A stretch of DNA of 64,000 bases from Sphagnum magellanicum. Its lineage: Eukaryota; Streptophyta; Sphagnopsida; Sphagnales; Sphagnaceae. The stretch spans positions 25,055,223-25,119,222 of the forward strand of contig CM038907.1 in the NCBI GenBank assembly GCA_021904315.1. Direction: 5' to 3'. The stretch's first letter is position 1, and every line of letters starts with the position of its first letter. Below are positions 1 through 10,695 of this stretch, one piece after another. Below the pieces are notes generated by a model. That model ran no database searches, was not told the origin of the DNA, and worked only from the letters and a program-made list of their open reading frames with translations. The translations under genes and the position numbers were made by a program.

Positions 1-1600
1 AATTACATGTAATTTTTTTCATAAATATAGTTCAACCCCTAGTGTAAATATACAAAAAATAGTTTTTTAATAAAATATTTTGCTTAGTTTATGTTCTACC
101 ATATTATGTAAAAACAATTCTAAAATTCCTTCTAAATTTTGACATAGTTTAAGTTCCAAAATACACCATGAATGCAAAGAAATATCTAACATAATTACAT
201 AAAGGGGGCCATAAAAAAAAATCAATTTCCTAATACCCAAGGTGGTGAACATCCTTAAGAAAAGATTGACTTAACTAGCTAACAATTAAGGGAAACAACT
301 AAAACCTTTTAAAGGCCCAATTTTTTTAATTTATAATTATTGCTTTCAAAAATTGCATGAACAATATGAACAAAAATACATTGTGACAAATAAGATTTTA
401 CCTTTTTTTGGGTAGTTTTGACAAATTTTGACTCCATTTCCCCACAAAGAGTAATTAGAGCCTCCACATCATAATCCTTTCGAAAAACAATTTTATTTTT
501 CTCATCTCCATTCTTTTCAAAATTTCGCCATCTTCTTTTTTATGCTACCTTTTCTTGAGTTCGCTTATTTTTCAATGCAAATGGTGTTACAACTTAAACT
601 TCTTTTTGGATGTTTTGAAAATTGGAATTTTCTTTACTAATTGACTTTTTATATGATAGAAATTTCTTTACTATTTATAAACCTTTTTAATTTGGAAAAA
701 GCAAAATCAAAGATGAAGATGGCATGAGGACCTACACATTTGACATAACCTTTCATGTAACACTCCAAGATCTTATACATCCTAAGTAGAAAATTGTAAA
801 ACTCCTTTCATGATTCAAAACATAAGAAAACAAATTCAACAAGGAAAAAAAAAAAGGAAATACATTAAATGGAAAAAAAGAAAAAAGGGATTGTTTAGGG
901 TTTTTTTATTATATGATGTGCATTTCATTAAAAGAAATTGTTAGTGTTACAATATTGGCCCAAAGGCTCACAAATTGGCTTTGCAAGTTGATAGATATTT
1001 TTTATCACCAATATAGGGCTAAAAGGTCATAGATTAACTCTTTCATAAAAACTATAACCTTGAAATTTAGTGTAACTTAACCTTTAATATTGATTTCATT
1101 TGTTGCACCAACATGTTTGTTTAATTAAGGTTCAACTTTGACCTTGATTCCTTGTGCAAAGTGGGTTGAAGTATTGTGTTTTTCCACAAATGAAATTTAC
1201 AAATGTTTACATTATCACGACCTTAGTCATGCACTTGTAACCAAGGCGAGGGCAAGGCAAAAAGGAAATGAGTTAGGAACAAACTAAGGCAAAAAATGGG
1301 CCTAGTGAAAAGGAAACATTCATAGGATTCTCGAAATGAACTCCCACTTTTGGGAATTGCAGTCCAAAAGTGTTCCAAGTTTTTGGGACGAAAATGTTAG
1401 GAATAGACCTTGTTTAAATGTTAAAATTTTCATATCATTGGAAACTCTTAAAGTGCAAACTTTGAAAGTGAGATCAAAATTCGTTTTAAGCCAATAATTA
1501 AAAGTTATGGCAAAAAAAAAGGGTTAGTTAAATTGACAATTTGATTTTGGTAAAAAAAACCCCAAGAAACAAGATCAAATGACCTCTCATCAGGGTGTGC
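1..1600. other. AT-rich intergenic, no gene seen
   Basis: The stretch is strongly AT-rich with many short homopolymers. I see no open frame with a recognisable domain. Around 1,330-1,520 the text resembles non-coding retrotransposon sequence, but no primer-binding site or protease/RT domain can be pointed to. Confidence 0.6.
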
Positions 1601-2760
1601 AACATAACATTTACAATTTTTCAATGAGATTTACAAGATATTGTGGTTACTTACCCAAAATGAGCTTGAACAAGAAGATACAAAATTCCAAAAATTTAAG
1701 ATAATAAAAGTCCCAACTTTGGAATGCCCACTTGGGAGTCTTAAAAGAAAATGCCATTTAGATGTAGCCCCCATGAAGAGGCACAAAGTATACTATAGGG
1801 AGGAAGGTGGTGGCCTCCTTTCAAATCTAGGTTGTGTGAATGTAGTGAGTCCAAAGCAAATTTGTGATCCAAAGTTGATTTTATTTCACTAATCACTTGC
1901 ATTATCTAACTTGTGTAAATGAAGATCATTTGTAAAGCCTAAACTTGGAGCTTGGAGTTTAAAGTTTAATGTTTAATGTGATTTTAATCCATTTACATGG
2001 ATGAATATGTCCATAGACGAATGATTTTATTTGGATGAATGTCATTTTTGCATGGTTGAATTTCATTTATGATTTGGATTAATTAAATAAATCATCAAAT
2101 GAACTTCATCCATGATTGGAAGATAGATAAATTCAAAATTATTTATATCCATCCTCATTTTTTGTCCAAGTATTAATATTTCATTTAATAATGATGGATA
2201 ACAAAATTGTGATAATAAAATAAAATATGATGATGAGACCAAAATTATTTTAAAAAATTTGTGTAAGAAATTATTTTTATCAATGATGTTAAGCAATGAA
2301 TATTGTCATGGGATGAATGTTAAAACCCTCCCCCCATTGTTGTCAACAACATTATATATGTACGTTGTGAAAATTTAGGGCGTTTTGAAAATAAATAATT
2401 ATATATATATGTATTTAAAAAACCCATGTTTGCTTTTAGATTTACAACATTCATTTTGTGATTAAATTCTTGGTTTTTACTTGCCTGTGTATAAAAGAAA
2501 AAACATTTTACCATCGCAAGTTCCAACTCTAGATTTAAGCTCATGTGATAATTTGCCTTTCTTGTATAAATGACTTGTTTATGAGGTGCTTGTGAATATG
2601 TCATTTCAATTTATTCCTCAAATAGGAACTTTTCCATATTCCTCTTTCAAAAACATGCTTCAAGTTTTTCTTTTTTCTACTTTCTTTTCAATGTTGCCAT
2701 TTGGGGGTTCACTTCCCAATCCTTGGGAAGAATTTAAGGGTATGTCATACATAACATTAT
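1600..2760 (+). repeat. Dispersed repeat, copy A, with internal insertion
   Basis: Two blocks, about 1,780-1,920 and 2,560-2,750, match one continuous block at about 45,085-45,380. Shared landmarks in order are AAAGTATAYTAT, GAGG followed by GGTGRTGGCC, GATCCAAAGTTG-like text, GACTTGTTYATGAGGTG and CCTTGGGAA. Copy A carries about 600 bp of extra AT-rich sequence (about 1,920-2,550) between the two blocks. The frame 1,641-1,892 stays open here, but its counterpart in copy B has stops, so it is probably part of the repeat and not a gene. It may be a degenerate LTR-retrotransposon end; no LTR pair was identified. Confidence 0.5.
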
Positions 2761-3930
2761 AATTTGAAAAAATCATTAATCCTTAACCATTTTCAACTTG
2801 AGTTTTTTTTTTTGTTACAAGTTCTATTTGGGTTCCATGCTGCTTCACACTATAAGTGACAATTTAAAAACATAAGGTTAAAATATTAATATTTTTTGTT
2901 CATTATTTAAATCTTACAAAATCAAATCAAAATTCCAAGATTATGTCGATTTTTGATGAAATCATTTCCACTTCCATTAATTTCAAAACATGAAATTTAC
3001 TTTTTACTTATTGAAAACATTTATAAAAATAAAACGTTATTGTTTGTAAGTGCCATACATAGCTACTTCCTCCAAGCCTAACTACCTTAGTCATTTTTTT
3101 TAGTGTTGGGTAGTTCTCACATTTTTGTCAATTATGATTTTCATAGAATTATTATAATCAAATCGATTTTTGCCAAAAAATTTGGTTTGTGAAAACTAAC
3201 AAGGGCATCAAGTTTTTTAAAAAAATGGTTTCCAAGGGAACTAATTTTCACAAGTGTAAAAAATGTGTCTTTTTCCATTCCATGTTATGTATATTAAAAT
3301 AATTTAATAATGTACATTTTTCAAGCCTATCTATTTAACCCCTTCCCCCTATGCATTTACATGGACATAAAAAATCCGACATAAATAATGATGAACTATT
3401 GGGAATGACATGGGAATTCTTCAAATGTGACATTACAATTTCATGTTAGCCATCATGTCGAACACAAATATTGACATCAAAGTAGACACAAATTTGACTA
3501 TATCACAATTTAAAAACATGTCAAAATTTTTTTAAACCTTGTACATTCCACTTAATAAAATACAAGGTAATAGAAAGTAACTTTGAAATCTTGATCATAC
3601 ATGCTCATTTTGACGAGCAATCAAAATTTTCATTGAACATGTTGGTGGCCACATGTAAACTCAGTTTATTGAAATATGTACTTACATGTCCTTAAAATTT
3701 TATGTCTATAAAATGGAGTAGTTTTTAATGTATTTTAATTGTAGTACTAAAACCCAAAAAAAAGTTTTTAAAAAAAAATCTATATTAAGGGAAAATGTTC
3801 ATCACAAGTATAAAAAATTAATCAATAAAATGTTCACATTTTGTCTTATGAATTTTTATACAAACATGACATCCAAGGGCATGTGCATCAAAACTAATGT
3901 GTCATGTATAACTTTCATTTTTTTTTTCAA
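2760..3930. other. AT-rich intergenic, no gene seen
   Basis: Low-complexity AT-rich DNA. Short open frames such as 3,728-3,946 are lysine/phenylalanine-rich by composition and match no family. Confidence 0.6.
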
Positions 3931-3936
3931 TGAAAC

Positions 3937-4190
3937 TAAACCCTAAACCCTAAACCCTAAACAATAATTGTATTGTGAAGATTTGTCCAATTTCAGATTC
4001 AAGAGTTGATTTGCATTCAAGACTTTTGAAAAAGATCCCAATTTCTTCCAATTGAACTCCAAACATGACATCCAATTCTTCAATTGGAAACTAACCCTAA
4101 CCCTAGATGATGTGAAGACCGTCCGATTTCAGATCCGACCGTCAATCTGCATTCAACACTCGATCGAGAAGCTCCCTTCCCTCCCATTTT
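3937..4190. repeat. Telomere-like repeats heading a tandem duplication
   Basis: Three tandem CCCTAAA-type units lie at about 3,940-3,962 and a degenerate AACCCTAACCCTA lies at about 4,092-4,105. Each precedes a version of the same sequence: GTGAAG, then a TCCRATTTCAGAT core, then TGCATTCAA, then GATCCC or GCTCCC. The downstream version (about 4,115-4,180) is rich in CpG. The upstream version (about 3,975-4,045) has TG or CA at many matching sites. See finding. Confidence 0.55.
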
Positions 4191-5097
4191 TCTTCCCTTT
4201 GGAACTCAACTTGATATCTGAGATAATCCTTCGATCGACCGCGATTTCGAGGCGGAATCGAGCATGAAATCGTGCTCAATTTGGCATCAATCCGTCGTCA
4301 AAATGGTGAATAACAAATGAATCTTGCATGTTGTTGCCTGTACACAGATTCTCAATTTATCAATAAAAAAAGAAACCCAATTGACAAAGGGTGCTCGAAA
4401 AGCTTTCTAGAATAGACGTGAGTACTGTGCGTCATCATCATCATCATCGTCGTCCTCGTCCTGCAACATTTGTCTTTGGGGATCCTTGCTTTGTCTTGGT
4501 CCCACCAGATTGCTGGCTGATTGGTGCAACGCATACTATATTCAATTGCAAAACCAACACCCATTTCTGGTGGAGGCACACCTGCGTATCTTGACTTGCT
4601 TGCAGGCCATTGAGTTGTTATCTGTGGCAATAGAGAAATGAAGATCTCCTTCAAAGCTTGCTGTATGCATCCATCCAGTATACATACCACACACACACAC
4701 ACACTTCTCTCTGCACAGCTCAATTTTATGCCTGCTTTGCTGCTCCTTGTAGATGCTCCCTGTGGAAGTGAGTTTATACAACAATTGTGAAATTTGATGG
4801 CAAATTTGATGAAAGAAAGCAGTTGGCTCGCTCAGATCTATGGGAGTTGATGGCCAGTTTGAAGTACGATTTCGCTGTAGATCGCAGGAGGCCTTCATGC
4901 ACACTCGTCGATAGATATGCTCATTGCTGGGGTGGTTTTGAGCTTTGTGCAGCAAGTAGGGTTTAGGGTTTATGCTCATTGTGAATGCTAGCAGCTGGGA
5001 GATTCGTGCGTGGGTTGAGGTTTAGCCCGAGGAGGTGGAGCTGCTACTCCTGCTGCTGCTTTTTGTAAGCTAATTTAGTAATTGGAGAAGAAGCATT
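4190..5097 (+). promoter_or_regulatory. Upstream region of the CaaX mini-gene
   Basis: This stretch has clearly higher GC than its surroundings and leads into the gene at 5,098. It holds a CAT/CGT run (4,434-4,460), a CA dinucleotide run (about 4,690-4,705), a short telomere-like TTTAGGGTTTA (about 4,960-4,973) and GCT-rich text at 5,040-5,065. It is probably promoter plus 5' leader. A CTAATTTAG at about 5,070-5,079 could be a 3' splice site, so a leader intron is possible. No TATA box was assigned. Open frames on the minus strand (4,352-4,979) look like shadows without domains. Confidence 0.4.
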
Positions 5098-5421
5098 ATG
5101 GTGGCGAAGTGGTTTTGTTGTCGTTGTAAACTGCTGAATGAGAGCACCCACCATAATGCGGTCTTCTGCTTCTGCCGTCACCATGTGTGTGGGACGTGCA
5201 GACACGCAAAGCTGAAGAAGTCATCACAGCACAAGCACCACAACCATGACTTGCACAAACGAAAGCCGCATGGTGCGACGCCGCACAAAACTAATGCTAT
5301 CCACCACCATAACGACACGCTTCATGAACTGTCTGTTCAAATCGGCGCCAACGTTGTTGCAGGTATTGTGGTAGCTGCTGCTACAGCTGCCGCCACATCC
5401 GCTGCCTGCTCCATCATGTAG
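5098..5421 (+). CDS. Small Cys/His-rich protein with C-terminal CaaX box (107 aa)
   Basis: I do not recognise the gene. The N-terminal 37 residues hold seven cysteines (C7, C8, C10, C24, C26, C31, C34) spaced CX2C-X13-CXC-X4-CX2C after a Trp-Phe, with H28, H29 and H36 nearby. This looks like a small zinc-binding knuckle or treble-clef domain. Residues 42-76 are strongly His/Lys-rich. Residues 80-103 are Ala/Val-rich and hydrophobic. The protein ends in Cys-Ser-Ile-Met, a textbook CaaX farnesylation signal that also ends human prelamin A and, from memory, some plant HIPP proteins. A membrane-anchored, metal-binding adaptor is the natural inference. ATG 5,098 is the first in-frame ATG after an in-frame TAA about 27 nt upstream and has G at +4. 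GC is above the flanks. It appears intact and single-exon. It differs from HIPPs because no HMA-type MXCXXC domain is seen. Confidence 0.6.
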   Translation: MVAKWFCCRCKLLNESTHHNAVFCFCRHHVCGTCRHAKLKKSSQHKHHNHDLHKRKPHGATPHKTNAIHHHNDTLHELSVQIGANVVAGIVVAAATAAATSAACSIM

Positions 5422-6394
5422 GGCTGGCTCCTCCACCACCCATATCCACCTCTCTCATGCATCAAATTCCAACAGACTGGGGTACATCCCTGAACTGTTT
5501 CTTGGTGATCATGTCCTTGTTTCATATTTTGTTTATTCTTGAGCTACATACCTATATAGCCAGCATCATCATGTTTTGCTGAAATCATCATCATCATCAT
5601 CATGTCTTACTGCCAGTATTGTATCATGGCAAGAAATTCAGCAATGTGGCTTATGTGTAACATTGATCTCCACCCACCCAATCCCCATTGCTTGGAGCTG
5701 AAGGACAGTCAATGGGAAGGCTGCTACAGTGGCCAGTCACAAACATGCAATGTTGGTGTAGGTTGAAGATCACCAAAAAGCATGTCTACATGTTACTATT
5801 GTTCAAACTGGCTCCTCAGTTCTTGTCTGGTTTTTCTTTGAGGTCTCTTCATTGTCCCCTGTTTGCTGATATTATGTTGTAGGATATGAAATCTAATACA
5901 ACCTTATTTATTACAGGCTCATTTCTCAACTCTCTTCATGTTGACTTGAACTTGTGGTTATGGAGAAATTCTCGATACAGCTCAAGCTGAAGAGCTGCTT
6001 AAGATGTAATACCCTTGGTAACATGGCAATGTGCAATTACACATATCAGTCCAACACAATTGTAGTAAAGGTGGAGTTTTGTGTAAGAACAAAGAAATTG
6101 GAGTACATATATATAGTTAATGCAGGGCCTTGTGAAGCTACCACACATGAATGTGCATGGAAATTTGCTCGAGATCAATCTCCAAAATTTGCTGAACAAT
6201 TGGGTTATAGCAAGAACTTGATTAGGATCATTTTACTTTGGGAACCTAAAGCTCCTAAAATTCTTGAGCTAATTTTTACAACTGAGTGGCTGGGCACTCC
6301 ATGAATGATTCAGACATTGCAGTGCAAAGGAATCTCCTTGATGTTCTATTCATAAATCTACAGGCATTGAGACAGCAAAATTAATTGTTGGATA
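5422..6394. other. 3' flank of the CaaX gene and spacer
   Basis: The first part is probably the 3' UTR of the gene ending at 5,421. It contains a CAT trinucleotide run at 5,585-5,602. Two open frames on the plus strand (5,688-5,882 and 5,954-6,304) have no recognisable domain, and I do not call them genes. The segment ends at the stop codon of the minus-strand PPR pseudogene. Confidence 0.4.
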
Positions 6395-7253
6395 TCACCA
6401 GTAATCCCTACAAGAGCAAGCACCATGCTGAAATTGATGGAAGCAATTGCCATCCCTTACTGTGATTGCTCTCCCAACTATCTTTGATATGAACTTGATG
6501 GAAGTGTGGCAGTCACTGCATACCCGCAGGTTTTTTGTAATGCAGAGTGGAGTTCCAGGAGGTGTGTTGATGAGCCCAAATGCAATGGCCAATTTCTCAC
6601 TATGGTGAAACAAATGAAACAACTTCTCTTCTTCCTCCACATCATGCAAAACAAATTTCGTATCTGGCACATACCCAGCATCGTGCATCTGCACAGACAA
6701 TCTCTTCAATCCTGTATGGATTTCAAGCATCTGGGGATGTTCTTGATCATCCACCACAAACACATACACTTCACCATTCACTTCAATCCAGGTACAAGCT
6801 GGCTGTTCCTTCACACCCTTTTCCACTCTCTGTCATTGCACATTTGGACGCAGTTCCCTCTTTCCAGAAGCAGCATAGATGTTTGATAGCAGTACATTTC
6901 CTGCAGCATTTCCTGGGTCCACTTCAACAACTCGTGTTGCAACACGTTCTGCCATCTCAACATTGCCATGAATCCTGCAAGCACCAAGCAAAGCTTTTCC
7001 AAACAGAAGCACTTGGCGTACAGGACATTGTATGGATCAGATCCTCTGCCTCATGCAGACAGCCAGCATGGCCAAGAAGATCAACTATGCAGGCATAATG
7101 CTCTGCCATTGAAAGAAGACACACAAATGTAATCCCATTCATCTTTATACCTTCCACACACGTGTGTTCAAAATGTGCAAGAGCTTCCTTCCCATGGCCG
7201 TGCATAGCAAATCCTCCTAGCATGGCATTCCAAGAGACTACATCAAACAAGAC
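6395..7253 (-). pseudogene. PPR-DYW RNA-editing factor, truncated and disabled
   Basis: Read on the minus strand, this is the C-terminal part of a plant organellar PPR protein of the DYW class (site-specific C-to-U editing). From 7,250 it reads a PPR ending in DVVSWNAML, then the segment ending EHYACIVDLLGHAG, the E/E+ region, and a DYW deaminase that ends in Asp-Tyr-Trp before the stop at 6,395-6,397. The deaminase retains HSEKLA (the HxE zinc/proton-shuttle motif), CSDCH (CxxCH) and the GACSCRDYW tail. Lesions: no upstream PPR array (homology stops near 7,250); an in-frame loss of about 30 codons near 7,105 after CLLS; an extra A in the run at about 6,994-6,998 that shifts the frame; and a TGA at 6,833-6,835 where relatives have Arg (CGA to TGA would be a CpG transition). 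I judge it non-functional. Confidence 0.85.
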
Positions 7254-7500
7254 CCAATCAAACATTAGTTCTCACCATTGACTATTAGAATATGAAACAT
7301 TCCATGAGTTTCCTATTCATAACATGAACTCAAAATTCACGTAATAAAACTTCATGAACATTTTTCAACATGTTGGAAGAAAATGGAAATTATGTTTTTC
7401 ACTAATCCCTCCCTTATAGATAAAGCCAACAAATTACTCTTTTTTTTATAATGTTTATGAAATTGGGTAGATTCAAATCTAATATATTAATTCAACAAGT
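7254..7500. other. AT-rich flank of the PPR pseudogene
   Basis: Homology to PPR genes stops abruptly and AT-rich DNA follows. No feature is supported. Confidence 0.5.
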
Positions 7501-7502
7501 TT

Positions 7503-7710
7503 GTCTGTCTATCAGTCAGTGACAACTAATGTGACAGTGACTCCGTTATTTGTAGGGTAGGTAGTAGGTACTTACTAGCCTAGGTCACAGAGCCTACTGA
7601 AGTCACGGGATCATTCTAGGTACCTACCACCCTACCTTAGACCAGACTAGACAGGGCCTCGGAGGCAATAAGCTCGTCTCCCGAGAACGGCGCCCAGGCC
7701 ACGGACAATT
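7503..7710. other. Isolated GC-richer island with inverted repeats
   Basis: About 200 bp of much higher GC and CpG lies between AT-rich flanks. A GGTAGTAGGTAC at about 7,565-7,576 pairs with GTACCTACCACC at about 7,619-7,630 with one mismatch. The 3' part contains CTCCCGAGAACGGCGCCCAG. There is no open frame of note and no convincing tRNA cloverleaf. Its nature is unknown; a short non-autonomous element or SINE fragment is possible. Confidence 0.35.
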
Positions 7711-10460
7711 GTTTGAAAAGAAAAGTTTTTTTAAAAAACCAAAAACATCAACCAAACATTGTTGAAATAACACACCTGTGCATTATGCACAAGGTTCACA
7801 CTAGTCCCTTTTAATACTACAAGAATCATTACATGTATGAGGAAGCTTCTTATTCGCCAAATTTATGTGTGGACATTTGTACGAATCCTTTCCAAATATT
7901 TGTCATGTATTTAATTAATTCCAGATTTTTCAAACGTCTAGAATTAACAAACCATTTGGAGATGGGAAATTTGAAGAGAATTTTTGATTTGAGGGCCACA
8001 ATGTAATATAACAATAGATATTAATAATGTTTTTCCTAACTAGATGATCCAAAAACATATTATATGTTTCCAATGTTTTGCCTCTAATTCAATATAAAAC
8101 TTGATTCTAACCACCAACATAAAAAAAAAGTCTATAATTAATAGTTTAGTCCATAACTAATTAACCCGCTTGTCAGAAAATATTTAATTAATTTTCCTTA
8201 ATAAGGGATTCCCCTTGGGAATGTTGAAGACAAAAGATGGCATTTAATGGATTTCATCACCCCATTCATTTTTGTTTTTAAGGAGAGGTCAATGAAAAAA
8301 TGAAATGTTTTTTTCATAAATGTGTTTGAATCTTGTCCATGTTCTCTTTAGTGTTTTTTCAAAAAGATTCGTGTTTTTTTTTTGTAAAAATTTGAAATTT
8401 TAACTCTATAGCATGATTACAACATTCGACCATATTTGTTGGATAATATATTTCATGAAAATGTTGTTAGATTAAAATTTGTTATCTTTCAATAAAATAG
8501 GACCAAAACAACCTTAAACCATTATTATTACATTATTTTCATGTGTTATAAAATTAGTTCCCAACTCATAAGATTATTGCAATTGTTTAACCATTTAGGA
8601 TATTGGTCAAACTATTAAATGCCCTTTACAACCCTAGCAAATATATCCCCAAAAATGTATGCTCTCACACACTAACAATTGAAATTGAAATATCAAATGT
8701 TATAAACACCACCAAAAAAAGGAACAATTAAAATGTTTAAGTTTAACAAATGAACCCATAGAACACAAAAGGAAAAATAACCCCCAAACTTTAAAAAATT
8801 CAAACATTATTCAAATTGCATTCACTTAAATGATAGGCTCCTCACATATGAAAATTGGGTGTTTGGTGGTCAAGGGAGGCACCCATAAGACTTATAAAAG
8901 TCTTCCAACATTAATTTTCAAATAAGGAATTGAAATTCCATAAGACTATTAAAATTGAGGTTTCAAAAATCAAAACTCTTCCAAATTGACTAATATCTAG
9001 TTCATTAAAAAAGGTTCAAAAAAATTTACCTATTATAAATTCCCTCTCATTCTTTATTTTTTCAACCTTTAGATTCATTTGAAAAATTTATGAAGAATAT
9101 CATCATGTGCTTGATGCACTTAAAGTGTGATTGGTAAGCAAACGATGTTCAATTGATTAGTTTGATCTAATATGGCATTGGAATTTTTTTGACTTACACT
9201 ATAATAAACAAAACATTTCACATATTTAATTTTGTTGAGTTTCATTGAAGTTAAGAGGTTCCAAAGCCATTGTGGGACACCAAAATGTTTTAAATTTGAG
9301 ATTTGATTACTATTATAAACCTAACTTGAGCTTGCAATTGACTTTCATTAGATTGACAAGGAAATTGCCTACCTTGGATGGATGAAGTTAAGTCACATTC
9401 TTGATAATGAATTGAAACAAAGATAGGTTTGAAACATGGTGATGGTTGTGGAAAATGAAACACTTTTTCATACAATATGTCACACTTGCCCTAATCATTC
9501 TAATTAAATTGTCCCTTTTCATAGTCACAAAACATTAAAAAGTGCACCTTGGGTTTTGAATTTTGATATCCCATGGTTAAAAAATATTGCTAAAACCATT
9601 TGATGAACTTGAAGATGCACGTCTATTAGAATCTTGAGAATTTAATTGTTTATGTAGTCCTTGTGGGAACCTATAAGGAATATTACAAGGAGAGTTGTAT
9701 CTCCCATGATGCATTGAAGTTGTTGTGAAATTTATGTGAGTCTATGATTGGAAATTACCATTTGACAAGTGTAAACTTTAAAGGTGTGTTGAACATAATT
9801 GCTTGTGAAATAACCTTTTTAAGTTACTATTTTCATTTCACAGTTTATTTTTTTAAATCCCTTGTGGAATTATTGTTGAAGCCACAAAATAAACTTTCTT
9901 TCATATAATATAATCATTTCCTAGGAGCTATTCCTTATTGGGAGCTCTCCACTAAATCATGGATGAAACAAATTTTTACAAATTTGTAATCTTGCCCTAA
10001 ATTTTGTTTACTTTTAATAGGTTAAATCTTGAAACAACAATCATCATAATCAATGTTACCTTCCCTTCTTGAAATGTTAACCATTGAAATCAATGTTACT
10101 TTCCCAAGTATTGATGTGAACAATGAACACCAATGGGAGAACTATCATGTTTCATATGAAATAAAAAAACATTATTTCCAAATTTAAATGATCAAAATTA
10201 TATCTTGGAAAGAGAAGAAACTTAAAATGATATACATGACCAAATGAAAATAACATGATAAAATCTACATTATTGAATAGTTCAAAAATAAAAGGAACTT
10301 GGTAGCATGTTAATATTTAAAAGGGGGAAAAAAAACATGGGGTGTCATTATGGGGGAATGGGGCATGGGTATTATTTCTACAACTAACTAAAAAATCTCA
10401 ATGTTTTTATCCCACAACATAGAGGTGTGTTTTCAATGCTCAATTTGCAAAAAAACACAC
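7711..10460. other. AT-rich intergenic, no gene seen
   Basis: Low-complexity AT-rich sequence without recognisable coding, RNA or repeat landmarks. The minus-strand frame 9,290-9,475 has no domain. Confidence 0.6.
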
Positions 10461-10695
10461 TTTGTTGGTCCTTATGGAAAAAGTGTTGCACAAATGTTAT
10501 GTCTTTCTTTTGCATGCAAATAGTTCACATGGGACTTTTTTTGGGGTGTGCAAATAGTTTTTTTTTTTGCATGCAAATAATCAACTACCTATTTACACAT
10601 CAAAATAGATGTCCATTGTGGATTAATTGCACACCAAAAAAAACCTTCATGTGGAAGTAACACTTGTGTATTGTTGTTCCATAGGGACCAACAAA
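10461..10695. repeat. Foldback (inverted-repeat) element, about 235 bp
   Basis: The ends are TTTGTTGGTCCTTATGGAA at 10,461-10,479 and its near-perfect reverse complement at 10,677-10,695, with one mismatch in 19. The complementarity continues inward with gaps. CACATGGGAC and a T-run followed by GGTGTGCAA on the left pair with TTGCACACC, an A-run and CTTCATGTGG on the right. GCATGCAAAT boxes lie near the middle. The transcript of either strand could form one long hairpin. This is consistent with a MITE; no clear target-site duplication was seen. Confidence 0.6.

Noticed and set aside
1641-1892. 83-codon open frame with Lys/Arg-rich text
   Set aside because: It lies in a dispersed repeat, and the matching region at 45.1 kb is closed by stops, so it is repeat sequence and not a gene.
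4352-4979. Overlapping minus-strand frames with a run of alternating Cys and Val
   Set aside because: The Cys/Val run is the translation of a CA/TG dinucleotide repeat, and no domain is present. The region reads better as the upstream region of the plus-strand gene at 5,098.
5954-6304. 116-codon open frame on the plus strand
   Set aside because: No recognisable domain, AT-rich composition and no supporting context. It may be chance read-through between two loci.
6506-7098. Long plus-strand frames over the PPR locus
   Set aside because: They are antisense shadows of the PPR-DYW pseudogene, whose minus-strand motifs are unmistakable.
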